Positions 9,238 through 17,989 are shown, counted from the stretch's first letter. The stretch: 64,000 nt of DNA from Flavobacterium sp. J27 (GCF_004303025.1 NZ_PJQW01000013.1:29211-93210); one strand, 5' to 3'. Notes: a model not told the origin generated them from the letters alone. Numbers and translations are program-made.

Positions 9238-10590
9238 TTAATCTTCTACTTTTTCTTTCATAACAAAAGTTTCCATAAATTTTGTGGTATAATTTCCAGC
9301 AACATAATCTGGCTCATCCATTAATTGTCTATGGAAAGGAATCGTAGTTTTTATTCCTTCAATTACAAATTCATCTAAAGCACGTTTCATTTTGTTAATC
9401 GCTTCTTCTCTTGTTTGAGCCGTAGTTATCAACTTAGCAATCATAGAATCGTAATTTGGCGGAATAGTATATCCTGCGTATACATGTGTATCTAATCGCA
9501 CTCCATGTCCGCCAGGTGAATGTAAAACGGTTATTTTACCTGGAGAAGGTCTAAAATCATTGTATGGATCTTCTGCATTAATACGACATTCTATAGAGTG
9601 TAATTGCGGGAAATAATTTTTTCCTGAAATTGGCACTCCAGCTGCTACTAATATTTGTTCACGAATTAAATCGTAATCAATTACTTGCTCTGTAATTGGG
9701 TGTTCAACTTGAATACGCGTATTCATCTCCATAAAATAGAAATTTCTATGCTTATCCACTAAGAACTCTACTGTTCCAGCTCCTTCATATTTAATAAATT
9801 CTGATGCTTTAACTGCAGCATCACCCATTTTATTACGAAGTTCATCTGTCATGAATGGAGAAGGTGTTTCTTCAGTTAATTTTTGATGTCTTCTTTGTAC
9901 CGAACAATCTCTTTCAGAAAGATGACATGCTTTACCAAAAGAATCCCCTATAACTTGAATTTCAATATGCCTAGGTTCTTCAATTAATTTTTCCATGTAC
10001 ATTCCATCATTACCAAAAGCAGCACCTGCTTCTTGACGTGCACTTTCCCAAGCTTTTAAAAGGTCTTCAGGTTTCCAAACAGCCCTCATACCTTTTCCAC
10101 CACCTCCAGCAGTTGCCTTCAACATTACTGGATAACCCATTTCTTTGGCAATTTCCTGAGCTTGCTCAAAAGATTCTAATATCCCATCTGAACCTGGAAC
10201 ACAAGGAACACCAGCCGCTTTCATAGTTGCTTTAGCAGTTGCTTTGTCTCCCATTTTATCAATCATATCGGCAGAAGCACCAATAAATTTGATTCCATGT
10301 TCTTCACATATTTTAGAAAATTTAGCATTTTCCGACAAGAAACCATATCCAGGATGGATTGCATCTGCATTAGTAATTTCAGCAGCAGCAATAATATTAG
10401 ACATTTTTAAATAAGATAGGTTACTTGGAGGAGGTCCAATACAAACAGCCTCATCTGCAAAACGCACATGTAAACTATCTGCATCTGCTGTAGAATAAAC
10501 CGCTACAGTCTTGATTCCCATCTCTTTACAGGTTCTAATTACACGTAATGCAATTTCACCTCTATTAGCTATTAATATTTTTTTAAACAT
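9238..10590 (-). CDS. accC: Acetyl-CoA carboxylase, biotin carboxylase subunit
   Basis: 450 aa from the ATG that gives [17 protein letters not shown], the conserved beginning of AccC; an in-frame ATG six codons upstream (10608) is less likely. ATP-grasp features are visible: glycine-rich loop [26 protein letters not shown], the bicarbonate/biotin region [16 protein letters not shown], and [16 protein letters not shown]. It carboxylates biotin on AccB with ATP and bicarbonate, the first step of malonyl-CoA synthesis. Downstream of accB and fabH in one leftward gene string. Confidence 0.97.
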   Translation of the reverse strand: MFKKILIANRGEIALRVIRTCKEMGIKTVAVYSTADADSLHVRFADEAVCIGPPPSNLSYLKMSNIIAAAEITNADAIHPGYGFLSENAKFSKICEEHGIKFIGASADMIDKMGDKATAKATMKAAGVPCVPGSDGILESFEQAQEIAKEMGYPVMLKATAGGGGKGMRAVWKPEDLLKAWESARQEAGAAFGNDGMYMEKLIEEPRHIEIQVIGDSFGKACHLSERDCSVQRRHQKLTEETPSPFMTDELRNKMGDAAVKASEFIKYEGAGTVEFLVDKHRNFYFMEMNTRIQVEHPITEQVIDYDLIREQILVAAGVPISGKNYFPQLHSIECRINAEDPYNDFRPSPGKITVLHSPGGHGVRLDTHVYAGYTIPPNYDSMIAKLITTAQTREEAINKMKRALDEFVIEGIKTTIPFHRQLMDEPDYVAGNYTTKFMETFVMKEKVED

Positions 10591-10684
10591 ATTCTTTACA
10601 TTAGACAATTAGACAAAGTGTCAATTAGACCAGGAAAGGAAGAAAGAAAATTTTTCTAACTTCTAACTCTAATTTCTAACTCAT
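10591..10684 (-). other. accB-accC spacer with short near-repeats
   Basis: About 94 bases between accB and accC contain short near-repeats on the + strand: ATTAGAC three times near 10601-10630 and CTAAC three times near 10656-10681. No clear hairpin terminator or promoter is present, so accB and accC are probably co-transcribed. Confidence 0.4.
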
Positions 10685-11185
10685 TTATGATGGATCAACT
10701 AAGAATAATGGTTGATCAAACTCTACTGGTGAAGAATCGTCTACTAGAATTTTAACGATTTTACCTGAAACTTCAGATTCAATTTCGTTAAATAATTTCA
10801 TTGCTTCAATTACACAAACCACATCACCTTTAGAAATAGTACTTCCCACTTCAACAAACACAGGCTTGTCTGGTGCAGGTTTTCTGTAAAAAGTTCCTAT
10901 AATTGGAGATTTTATAGTAATATATTTTGATGTATCTTCTCCCTCTTTTGAAGTTGGAGTAACCGCTGGAGCTGTTGGCGCAACTGGTTGATTTGCTGGA
11001 GCTTGCGGCAAGGCATTTGAAACTGGTACTTGCTGAACATAAGTAGTAGTACTTTCCGCACCCTCATTAGTAGTTTTAATGGTGATTTTAAAATCGTCCA
11101 TTTCTAACTTTACTTCGGTAGCTCCTGATTTTGCTACAAATTTAATTAAGTTTTGAATTTCTCTAATATCCATACTATTTGACAT
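10685..11185 (-). CDS. accB: Acetyl-CoA carboxylase, biotin carboxyl carrier protein
   Basis: 166 aa. An N-terminal structured segment, a Pro/Ala/Thr-rich flexible linker (about residues 55-85) and a C-terminal biotinyl domain with EAMKLFNE, whose Lys is the biotin attachment site. It carries carboxybiotin between AccC and the carboxyltransferase. 13 bases downstream of fabH and upstream of accC, the standard Bacteroidota arrangement. bioB, which makes its cofactor, is also in this window. Confidence 0.97.
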   Translation of the reverse strand: MSNSMDIREIQNLIKFVAKSGATEVKLEMDDFKITIKTTNEGAESTTTYVQQVPVSNALPQAPANQPVAPTAPAVTPTSKEGEDTSKYITIKSPIIGTFYRKPAPDKPVFVEVGSTISKGDVVCVIEAMKLFNEIESEVSGKIVKILVDDSSPVEFDQPLFLVDPS

Positions 11186-11198
11186 TTGGTTTGGTTTG

Positions 11199-12197
11199 TT
11201 ATTTTTTATTATATGCCCATTTTAAATAGATAGCTCCCCAAGTGAAACCACCTCCAAAGGCTGCAAAAATAATATTATCTCCTTTTTTTAATTGATCTTC
11301 AAAATCAGACAACAATAAGGGTAAAGTTGCAGAAGTGGTATTCCCATATCTATGGATATTTACCAAAACTTTAGACTCGTCAACACCCATTCTATTTGCT
11401 GTAGCATCAATAATTCTTTTATTAGCTTGATGTGCAACTAACCAATTCACATCATCATGTGTTAATTGATTTCTTTCCATTATTTTCTCACTTACATCAG
11501 CCATTCCTGAAACTGCATATTTAAAAACTGTTTTTCCATCTTGAAAAACAAAATGCTGTTTGTTTTTTACTGTTTCTTCTGTAGGAGGTAAAATTGAACC
11601 ACCTGCTTCTATTTTAAGAAATTCTCTACCCACTCCATCGCTTCTTAAAATTTCATCTTGAAGCCCTAAACCTTCTTCATTAGGTTCAAACAAAACTGCT
11701 CCACCTCCATCACCAAAAATGATACAAGTAGCACGATCTGTATAATCGATAATAGAGGACATTTTATCTGCACCTATTAACAAAACCTTTTTATATTTTC
11801 CTGATTGTATATAAGCTGAAGCGGTAGACATTCCATATAGAAAACTGGAACAAGCAGCTTGTAAGTCGTAAGCAAAAGCATTAGTAGCTCCAATCTGAGT
11901 GGCTACATACACTCCTGTAGATGCAACTGGCATATCTGGAGTAGCCGTTGCCATAATTACCAAATCAATTTCTTTTGGGTCGATATTTGCTTTTTCAATT
12001 AAATTTTGAGCAGCTTTAATCGCCAAAAAGGAAGTTCCTTGTCCTTCTTCTTTAAGGATTCTTCTTTCTTTTATTCCTGTTCTAGTTGTAATCCATTCAT
12101 CATTGGTTTCAACCATTTGTTCTAATACTTGATTAGACAAAACATAATCAGGAACATATGAGCCAATTGCTGTTATTGCGGCTGTAATTTTATTCAT
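11199..12197 (-). CDS. fabH: 3-oxoacyl-ACP synthase III
   Basis: 332 aa thiolase-fold enzyme. The active-site Cys lies in DLQAACSSFLYG, the His in VAHQANKRI and the Asn in YGNTTSATLPL; ends with FAAFGGGFTWGA. It condenses acetyl-CoA (or a branched primer) with malonyl-ACP to start fatty acid synthesis. Adjacent accB and accC make its malonyl substrate. A strong terminator lies between rpmF and fabH, so fabH needs its own promoter or read-through. Confidence 0.97.
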   Translation of the reverse strand: MNKITAAITAIGSYVPDYVLSNQVLEQMVETNDEWITTRTGIKERRILKEEGQGTSFLAIKAAQNLIEKANIDPKEIDLVIMATATPDMPVASTGVYVATQIGATNAFAYDLQAACSSFLYGMSTASAYIQSGKYKKVLLIGADKMSSIIDYTDRATCIIFGDGGGAVLFEPNEEGLGLQDEILRSDGVGREFLKIEAGGSILPPTEETVKNKQHFVFQDGKTVFKYAVSGMADVSEKIMERNQLTHDDVNWLVAHQANKRIIDATANRMGVDESKVLVNIHRYGNTTSATLPLLLSDFEDQLKKGDNIIFAAFGGGFTWGAIYLKWAYNKK

Positions 12198-12310
12198 AAA
12201 AATAATTTTTCTTTTTTAAAAATTACTTAATAAAAAAGTGTTTGAAATTACAAAAAAAAAATCAAACCTAAGTAAAATAGAGCTTTTAATATAAAAAAAG
12301 TATATTAACA

Positions 12311-12338
12311 AAAAAACTCTCACCTTGTGAGAGTTTTT
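12311..12338 (-). terminator. Terminator after rpmF
   Basis: Hairpin AAAAACTCTCAC / GTGAGAGTTTTT with loop CTT, about 20 bases beyond the rpmF stop codon on the leftward strand. It separates DUF177-rpmF from fabH-accB-accC. Confidence 0.85.
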
Positions 12339-12357
12339 CTCTATTTCTTTAAAGCGA

Positions 12358-12552
12358 TTAAGCTACTGCTTCTGCTTTATCAATTACTACTTGACCTCTG
12401 TAGTACATTTTACCTTCATGCCAGTAAGCTCTATGGTATAAATGTGCTTCACCTGTAACAGGACATGTTGCAATTTGAGGAACAGACGCTTTATAGTGCG
12501 TTCTTCTCTTGTCTCTTCTCGTTTTCGAGGTTTTTCTCTTAGGATGTGCCAT
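12358..12552 (-). CDS. rpmF: 50S ribosomal protein L32
   Basis: 64 aa, very basic N-terminus ([20 protein letters not shown]). Only one cysteine (TCPVTGE) is present where many bacterial L32 proteins have paired CxxC zinc motifs, so this is a zinc-independent form. Starts 9 bases after the DUF177 gene ends; the DUF177-rpmF pair is conserved across bacteria. Confidence 0.97.
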   Translation of the reverse strand: MAHPKRKTSKTRRDKRRTHYKASVPQIATCPVTGEAHLYHRAYWHEGKMYYRGQVVIDKAEAVA

Positions 12553-12561
12553 TTTACTATA

Positions 12562-13101
12562 TTATTTATCCGTTAATAGTTTTTTTAAATCTTCCCACCT
12601 TGGGTCAATATTTTTATCTTCTCCTTCTTCCTTGTCTAATCTTGGAGATAATTCATCTAACTTGTTTAAAACATCTGTTTTTAAAGTTCCATCTTTAACA
12701 CCAGGATGTATTCTTTTAGCAGGAACAGAAAGCACAATCATTTCATAAATGTACTGTGAAACATCTAGTTGAAATTCACCATGTGGCAAAATAAGCAACT
12801 CTTCATTCTCATCATTAAATGATTCTCCAAAATTCACAATTAATCTTAATTTCCCTTTTATTGGCAAATCAAATGGTTCATTTGTGATATCACAAGGCAC
12901 ATTAACAATTCCTTTATGCTTAAAATTCAATTCAAGCATATTGCTTTTCTTCTCCAAAATCAAATTTACTTTAACATCTACACTATTAAAGTCTTCAAAA
13001 TTAAAGTGCCCAAAGAACGAATTATCTAATTGATATTCAAACTGATGCTTCCCTATTTTTAATCCAGAAAACTGAACTAAATATGCTTTTAAATTTTTCA
13101 T
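12562..13101 (-). CDS. DUF177 (YceD-like) protein
   Basis: 179 aa from the ATG at 13101 (MKNLKAYLVQFSGL). A start at 13134 falls inside the -7 promoter box and is rejected. The C-terminal part (RIHPGVKDGTL, then IDPRWEDLKKLL) matches the DUF177/YceD family, which is linked to 23S rRNA accumulation and is nearly always upstream of rpmF, as here. Cytoplasmic, acidic protein. Confidence 0.92.
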   Translation of the reverse strand: MKNLKAYLVQFSGLKIGKHQFEYQLDNSFFGHFNFEDFNSVDVKVNLILEKKSNMLELNFKHKGIVNVPCDITNEPFDLPIKGKLRLIVNFGESFNDENEELLILPHGEFQLDVSQYIYEMIVLSVPAKRIHPGVKDGTLKTDVLNKLDELSPRLDKEEGEDKNIDPRWEDLKKLLTDK

Positions 13102-13131
13102 AACAACAGTCAACCTTTCTTTAAGGGGTTG

Positions 13132-13160
13132 CAAAGATATAAAATTATTATAAAATCAAA
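13132..13160 (-). promoter_or_regulatory. Promoter of DUF177-rpmF
   Basis: On the leftward strand: -33 TTTG (complement of 13157-13160), 17-base spacer, -7 box TATCTTTG (complement of 13132-13139). This matches the Bacteroidota consensus TTTG-N17..23-TAnnTTTG. The start codon at 13101 gives a leader of about 25-30 nt. Confidence 0.75.
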
Positions 13161-13188
13161 CACGTTATAAACATTTTTTTGTTTACAA

Positions 13189-14232
13189 CTAATTTTGTTT
13201 TGCTTTTAAAGGTCTTTTTGTAAGTTCCTGATATTCATTTCTATTCCTATAAATATCTAACGCTAAATATACCGCTTCTTTGAAGGAGTCGTATTTAGCG
13301 ATATTTTTTCCAGCAATCTCATATGCAGTACCATGGTCTGGTGATGTCCTAATTCGATTTAGACCAGCTGTAAAATTTACACCATTACCAAAAGATAATG
13401 TCTTAAAAGGAATTAAACCTTGATCATGGTACATTGCTAAAATAGCATCGTACTTTTCATGTTGTAAAGAACCGAAAAAACTATCAGAAGCGTATGGACC
13501 AAAAATCATCTTGCCAGAATCAAACATTTTTTTTACCGCTGGTTTAATTATATTCTCTTCTTCTGTACCAATAACCCCATTATCGCCACTATGCGGATTT
13601 AAACCCAAAACAGCCACTTTAGGTCTTACAACACCAAAATCTTCTTGTAAACTTTTAAGAATAATATCTACTTTTCTTTCCAACAACTCCTCAGTTAAGT
13701 GATTAGAAATCTCATTTACAGGAATATGATCCGTAAGCAAACCTATTCTTAATTTATCGTGCACCATCAACATTAAAGCATTACCAGACAATTCCTTATC
13801 TAAATAATCTGTATGCCCAGGAAATTTAAAATCCTCAGATTGAATATTATACTTATTAATAGGCGCAGTAACTAATATGTCTATATTTTTTTCTTTCAAG
13901 GCCTTAGTAGCCGACTGAAAAGACCTAACAGCATATTTTCCTACCACCTCATCATTCTTCCCAAATTCCAAATTCACACCTTCTTTCCAAACATTTAAAA
14001 CATTTATTTTTCCTAAAACAACTTGATCTAAATTATCAATCCCGTGTAAACTAGAATCTAAATGCAAATTCTTTTTCAGAAAAGACATGATTTTTACATT
14101 TGCAAAAATAACTGGAGTACAAAGCTCTAACATTCGATTATCTTCAAATGTTTTCAAAACCACCTCTGGACCAATACCATTTAAATCACCTATAGATACC
14201 CCTACAATTATATTTTCTGCCTTTTTAACCAT
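13189..14232 (-). CDS. pdxA: 4-hydroxythreonine-4-phosphate dehydrogenase
   Basis: 347 aa. Family motifs: GVSIGDLNGIGPEVVLK at the N-terminus, APINKYNIQ, the metal-binding region GHTDYLDKEL, GLNPHSGDNGVIG, MYHDQGLIPFKTLSF and SPDHGTAYEIAGK. It oxidises 4-phosphohydroxy-L-threonine with NAD in the DXP-dependent pyridoxal phosphate pathway. Transcribed divergently from ribE from a short 57-base spacer. Confidence 0.96.
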   Translation of the reverse strand: MVKKAENIIVGVSIGDLNGIGPEVVLKTFEDNRMLELCTPVIFANVKIMSFLKKNLHLDSSLHGIDNLDQVVLGKINVLNVWKEGVNLEFGKNDEVVGKYAVRSFQSATKALKEKNIDILVTAPINKYNIQSEDFKFPGHTDYLDKELSGNALMLMVHDKLRIGLLTDHIPVNEISNHLTEELLERKVDIILKSLQEDFGVVRPKVAVLGLNPHSGDNGVIGTEEENIIKPAVKKMFDSGKMIFGPYASDSFFGSLQHEKYDAILAMYHDQGLIPFKTLSFGNGVNFTAGLNRIRTSPDHGTAYEIAGKNIAKYDSFKEAVYLALDIYRNRNEYQELTKRPLKAKQN

Positions 14233-14252
14233 AACTAGTTAGATTTATTGCT

Positions 14253-14273
14253 TACTTTTGAACCACAAATTTA
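14253..14273. promoter_or_regulatory. Face-to-face -7 boxes of ribE and pdxA
   Basis: The + strand has TACTTTTG at 14253-14260 (towards ribE). The - strand has TAAATTTG at the complement of 14266-14273 (towards pdxA). The two -7 boxes point at each other only 5 bases apart, so each predicted transcript crosses the other box. Simultaneous polymerase binding looks impossible. Confidence 0.6.
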
Positions 14274-14289
14274 GTAAAATAAATCAGTT

Positions 14290-14880
14290 ATGTTCACAGG
14301 TATTATTGAAACATTAGGAAGTGTTGTTGAAATTATCCAAGAAAAGGAAAATATACATTTAAAAATAGCATCTAGCATTACCAATGAGCTAAAAATCGAC
14401 CAAAGCGTTGCTCATAATGGTATTTGCTTAACTGTTGTAGCAATTGAAGACGCAATATATACAGTTACTGCTATTAAAGAAACAATTGAAAAAACGAATA
14501 TTGCTTCTTGGAAAACTAATGATATTATTAATTTAGAAAGAGCCATGAAACTAGGCGATCGTCTTGACGGTCATATTGTTCAAGGACATGTGGATCAAAT
14601 AGGAATATGCAAAGAAACAAAAGAAGCAAATGGTAGTTGGTATTTTACATTTGAATATAATAAAAACTTACAAAACATTACCATTGAAAAAGGATCTATA
14701 ACCATTAATGGAACCAGTCTTACCGTTATAAATTCAAAGCTAAATGAATTTTCGGTAGCCATAATTCCATATACATACGAAAACACCAATTTTAAAAATT
14801 TTAAAGTGGGTACCGTTGTTAATTTAGAATTTGATGTTATTGGAAAATATGTAAAAAGAATACAAGATTTAAGGATTTAA
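14290..14880 (+). CDS. ribE: Riboflavin synthase, alpha subunit
   Basis: 196 aa. Begins MFTGIIETLGSV, the conserved start of the enzyme, and has two repeated lumazine-binding barrels (about 1-95 and 96-190); each repeat carries a (N)GICLTV or (N)GTSLTV motif and the linker has GHIVQGHVDQ. It dismutates two 6,7-dimethyl-8-ribityllumazine molecules into riboflavin. ribF, further right, uses its product. Confidence 0.97.
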   Translation: MFTGIIETLGSVVEIIQEKENIHLKIASSITNELKIDQSVAHNGICLTVVAIEDAIYTVTAIKETIEKTNIASWKTNDIINLERAMKLGDRLDGHIVQGHVDQIGICKETKEANGSWYFTFEYNKNLQNITIEKGSITINGTSLTVINSKLNEFSVAIIPYTYENTNFKNFKVGTVVNLEFDVIGKYVKRIQDLRI

Positions 14881-14893
14881 AACCTTAACAATT

Positions 14894-15097
14894 CTAAACC
14901 CTTCTTACTTTAAATTTTCTTATCAGATAAAAACCAAGCAATAATCCAACAAAAATCATAGCAACAACAGTATTGTTAATAGGCAATCCAGGTGGTGGAG
15001 TTGGCGGTGGAGGCGGTGGTGTCGAATCAGAAAAAACATTCTGAAAAGACATCAAAACCAATAAAAGAATTAGTCTTTTGTTCATCATAATCTTCAT
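14894..15097 (-). CDS. Small proline-rich membrane-anchored protein, PID-CTERM-like tail
   Basis: Up to 67 aa (alternative ATGs at 15088 and 15085). A signal peptide (ILLLVLMSFQNVFS) is followed by a poly-proline stretch, then PGLPINN, one hydrophobic segment (about residues 44-60) and a basic end RKFKVRRV. Signal peptide plus P-[IL] motif plus TM plus Arg-rich tail is the tripartite layout of exosortase-type sorting signals; the Bacteroidota version is known as PID-CTERM, here with Asn in place of Asp. Almost no mature protein remains between the signals. A TATTTTTG -7 box lies just upstream (complement of 15105-15112). Confidence 0.65.
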   Translation of the reverse strand: MKIMMNKRLILLLVLMSFQNVFSDSTPPPPPPTPPPGLPINNTVVAMIFVGLLLGFYLIRKFKVRRV

Positions 15098-15104
15098 TAG
15101 GTTA

Positions 15105-15112
15105 CAAAAATA
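15105..15112 (-). promoter_or_regulatory. -7 box of the PID-like small protein gene
   Basis: TATTTTTG (TAnnTTTG) on the leftward strand ends 7 bases before the first ATG at 15097, implying a leader of only a few bases or a start at one of the later ATGs. Confidence 0.5.
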
Positions 15113-15263
15113 TAAACTTTTTCTAATTTTGAAAGAAATTGTTCATTAATATTCAATGAATAAATTGAGGCCAATCATTTTATCAGTTACGAAAATATAA
15201 ATATTTCTGTATTAAACAATTTTTTTTAAACAAAAACTTTTAAAATTATTTTTCTTATAAAAA
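15113..15263. other. Intergenic AT-rich stretch
   Basis: Between the small membrane protein gene and the tRNA terminator. I see no gene, repeat or clear promoter beyond the box listed separately. Confidence 0.5.
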
Positions 15264-15293
15264 CAAAATAGCCTTATATATAAGGCTATTTTG
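15264..15293 (-). terminator. Palindromic terminator after tRNA (CAT)
   Basis: Perfect 30-base palindrome CAAAATAGCCTTATA and its reverse complement, immediately 3' of the tRNA on the leftward strand. Confidence 0.8.
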
Positions 15294-15301
15294 TTTTATT
15301 G

Positions 15302-15375
15302 TGGTCCCACCTGGGCTCGAACCAGGGACCACCTGATTATGAGTCAGGTGCTCTAACCAACTGAGCTATAGGACC
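15302..15375 (-). tRNA. tRNA with anticodon CAT (elongator Met or Ile2)
   Basis: 74-base cloverleaf on the leftward strand: acceptor GGTCCTA / TGGGACC, D-arm GCTC..GAGC, anticodon stem CCTGA / TCAGG with loop CTCATAA, T-loop GGTTCGAGCC. CCA is not encoded. The CAT anticodon could be elongator tRNA-Met or a tRNA-Ile2 whose C34 is converted to lysidine; the loop CTCATAA occurs in both, so I cannot decide. Confidence 0.93.
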
Positions 15376-15644
15376 AGTTAATCTTTTTAAGCTTTACAAA
15401 GTACTATAATCCTTGTAAACCTTTATTTTTATTGTGGGTGCAATATTACTACTTATTTTTAATTCAACAAAACGTTTTTAAAAAATTATTTCATTTGTTT
15501 TCACTTTTTTACTCTTTTTTATCAATAATCTTGCACCTATATTGCACCTATATTGTACCTGTATAATTTCAATATTAAAGGAATAATTTTAATTTTATTC
15601 TAGTAATATTATTCTTAATTGGTAAATGAATAATTAATCTGAAA
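15376..15644. other. Intergenic region with 11-base direct repeats (possible att remnant)
   Basis: 269 AT-rich bases between the tRNA and the first broken gene of the island. Three consecutive 11-base repeats (TTGCACCTATA at 15531 and 15542, TTGTACCTGTA at 15553) and an inverted partial copy (GGGTGCAA, 15436-15443) are the only structure. No intact gene. Confidence 0.55.
15531..15563 (+). repeat. Three tandem 11-bp repeats
   Basis: TTGCACCTATA twice, exactly adjacent, then TTGTACCTGTA (two mismatches). The reverse complement of the core (GGTGCAA) occurs 90 bases to the left. Short phased repeats beside a tRNA resemble arm-type integrase-binding sites, but no integrase gene is left nearby. 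Confidence 0.75.
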
Positions 15645-16063
15645 TTAAAATTTCAGCATCTTTGTAAATATAAAATTGTTATCATTTTTTTCTAAAGAAT
15701 ACTCAATATAATTATAATCAATAAATACTGCTGTTTTCTTAAAACTTACTGACCTAAACTTAGTTAAATAAAGGCCTATTCTTAATTCTTCAAAATCTTT
15801 TAGATAAATAAAAACACAATAAACAAAGTTCTGTCCATCTTCCACAAAAGCAATCTCTCTATTACTTCCTAAATTATATTTATGATAAGTCAATTTTACA
15901 TTCTCAACAGATGATTTGGAAATTTTACCAGAATTAAAATTTTTATCTATATAATCATCAATATTCTTACTCGATGTTAATTCTTTATAACATCATAATT
16001 TGTAACATCCTGACAATATATTTTTAAGCTAATAAATAAAAATGTTATTAAAATAGTTTTCAT
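15645..16063 (-). pseudogene. Frameshifted secreted protein of unknown function
   Basis: The ATG at 16063 opens a signal peptide (MKTILITFLFISLKIYCQ) but this frame ends at a TAA at 15977-15979 after 28 codons. The neighbouring frame continues without stop from about 16000 (CYKELTSSKNIDDYID) to 15645, encoding about 110 more residues. A single 1-base indel near 15980-16000 restores one protein of about 138 aa with a signal peptide. I recognise no family. Either a real frameshift or a sequencing error; neighbouring lesions favour decay. Confidence 0.7.
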
Positions 16064-16110
16064 AATATAGAATTTTTAATTGCGTTATTAATTAGGTTCT
16101 GAAGTAAATC

Positions 16111-16902
16111 TCATTTATCAATGAAATCTTTTTCAATGGTCTTGACCAAATCAAGATTATTTTGATAGAGTTCTGTAAGTTCTTTCAAAGTATTACATTC
16201 AATTACTTTTACTTTGAGTTCTTCTTTTGTCATGGTACTATTACACCAATTCAAGATTTTCTTTCCTATTTGTGTATTAATGATAAATTGAGGTTTACCT
16301 TCAAATAATAAAGTTCTATCCTTACTTGAGGCAGCAAAATATTTACTATCAATGTCAAACACAATTGTAAATTCATAGCTAATCTCATCCCTTTGTATAG
16401 CTTTTAAACCTACTTTTTCAGGAACCATTTTACCATTCTTCTCAGATAAAACATAATCTTGTTTCACTCTCATAGTTGCTATAATATGAGAATTACTATT
16501 GAGCAGTTTATCTACAAAAGCTTTTTGTCTTGGTGTTATTTTACTCCAATTAGCAAAAGAGTTACCAGCAAGAGAAGAATGGTAATCAAGTAGAAAATCC
16601 CAGCAATGTGAAATTGAATCTAAAATGATTACTTCCATACCTGCTTTTTCACAAACTTCAATTGCTTCAATATACCTCTCAGGTGGATGTGGATTATCTA
16701 ATGGAAGTACATTGAATTTTCCTAAGTTAGCATACAAGTCAGCACTTCCATTTTCTGTATCAATAATAGCAACTTTATTAAGGTTCCCATTTGTTAATCC
16801 TTATGCAATTAATATTGCACTCATAGTTTTTCCTGAACCACTTGGCTCTTGTAAAGCCATCTTTATTTTGGCTTTACTTCTTTGTGATTTTCTTAATTGC
16901 AT
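16111..16902 (-). pseudogene. Phage/mobile-element-type AAA ATPase with internal stop and altered Walker A
   Basis: From the ATG at 16902 the frame reads MQLRKSQRSKAKIKMAL, then a Walker A-like loop EPSGSGKT, then a TAA stop at codon 34 (16801-16803). The same frame stays open to 16111, 263 codons in all. It contains VAIIDTENGSADLYA and the Walker B strand EVIILDSISHCWDFLLDYH, then FANWSKITPRQKAFV and ATMRVKQDYVL. This is the RecA-fold, AAA_24-type ATPase common in Flavobacterium prophages and integrated elements. The usual first Gly of Walker A is Glu here. The stop and that change indicate an inactive remnant. Confidence 0.8.
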
Positions 16903-17026
16903 ATTTAAATTTTGATTAATAAAAAACCAATAGATAATCGATTATTTTTTTAAGATTTTTTACAGAATATCTGTAATTATTTAACTTTAGTATTCTTTAT
17001 TTTTATGTGAACTTAAATTCTTATTT

Positions 17027-17774
17027 ATGAAAAAATTCTTTTTAATTAATGCAGCTTTTTCATTATGTCTTTTTAGCTGTACAAGTAGTGGAGATTCAAA
17101 CAATGAATAAAGAAGAACAATTATCTAATATTAGTACTTCTCAATCAAAACATAATTTGATTATGAGATCTTCAAACGATTTAGATGAGCAAACAAAGGA
17201 AGCATTAAATATTTCTGATTTTTATAAAAGTGAAAGTCAAGAAACTGTTAATTTCATCAATGCACTAGATTCACAGAACATTAATATTAGTAACTTAAAC
17301 TATGATGATATTAACTTAATGACTTTTTCAAATCTTGAAGTTGAACTGTATTCTGTTTCAATAAAAAATTCATCAGAAAAACTACTTGCTTATAAATTTG
17401 AAGATAATTATGCTGTTTTAAAATCAAAGGATAATAATGGATTTGTAGATATAAAAACTATTGATAATAATAATTTCATTAATACTTCATATATAATTAA
17501 TGAAAGTAATAACAAATTAAACGTAAATCAAATATTTGATAATTCTGTTGTCAATACTTTCAGTAATAATGTTTATGATGTTCTTTATTCTAAAAGACAA
17601 GCAAGCAGTGAAGAATGTTGTAGACACATGTCATATACAAATTGTGCAAGATGTATAGTTGAAAACATTTACGGGAACAGTTTTTGGTTCATGGTAGGAA
17701 CTTATTTTGTCCCTGAATTAAGTGCAGCAATGTTAATCTCTTGTATAGGTTCTGGTCCAAATTCTTTTTGCTAA
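17027..17774 (+). pseudogene. Frameshifted lipoprotein with Cys-rich hydrophobic C-terminus
   Basis: The ATG at 17027 encodes a lipoprotein signal (MKKFFLINAAFSLCLFSC, lipidated Cys at residue 18) and stops at 17108-17110 after 27 codons. An overlapping frame is open from 17049 to 17774 and from its Met at 17103 gives an acidic, Asn/Ser-rich protein. Its last about 55 residues are unlike the rest: CCRHMSYTNCARC, a hydrophobic stretch and a final Cys (six Cys in all). A 1-base frameshift near 17103-17110 separates signal and body. The long precursor plus Cys-rich end recalls pro-bacteriocins such as halocin C8 in layout only; no family is recognised. Confidence 0.65.
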
Positions 17775-17785
17775 ATTAATCAATT

Positions 17786-17959
17786 ATGAAAAAATTAATA
17801 ATTACAAGAATAAAAAAAATTGCTCCATATTCAATATTCTTTATAGGTATTAGTATCTATTTTTATTTTCAGAAAGAATATGATTTTGCACTTTATTTAT
17901 TTGTTCCTGGTGTATTACTTGTTATATCATATCTAGTAATAAAAAAAACAAACATTTAA
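17786..17959 (+). CDS. Small two-TM membrane protein (57 aa)
   Basis: ATG at 17786, 11 bases after the stop of the Cys-rich gene. Basic start (MKKLIITRIKKIAP), two hydrophobic segments (about residues 14-29 and 36-53) separated by QKEYDFA, and a basic end. No family recognised. Tight spacing and shared strand suggest co-transcription with the Cys-rich gene; a terminator follows. The size and topology would suit a bacteriocin immunity protein, but this is speculation. Confidence 0.55.
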   Translation: MKKLIITRIKKIAPYSIFFIGISIYFYFQKEYDFALYLFVPGVLLVISYLVIKKTNI

Positions 17960-17989
17960 TAATAATTCCAAAAAATATAAAACTCTTTA

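Noticed and set aside
15645..15893. Stand-alone 82-aa protein
   Set aside because: The signal peptide lies upstream in another frame, so this is the 3' part of a frameshifted gene.
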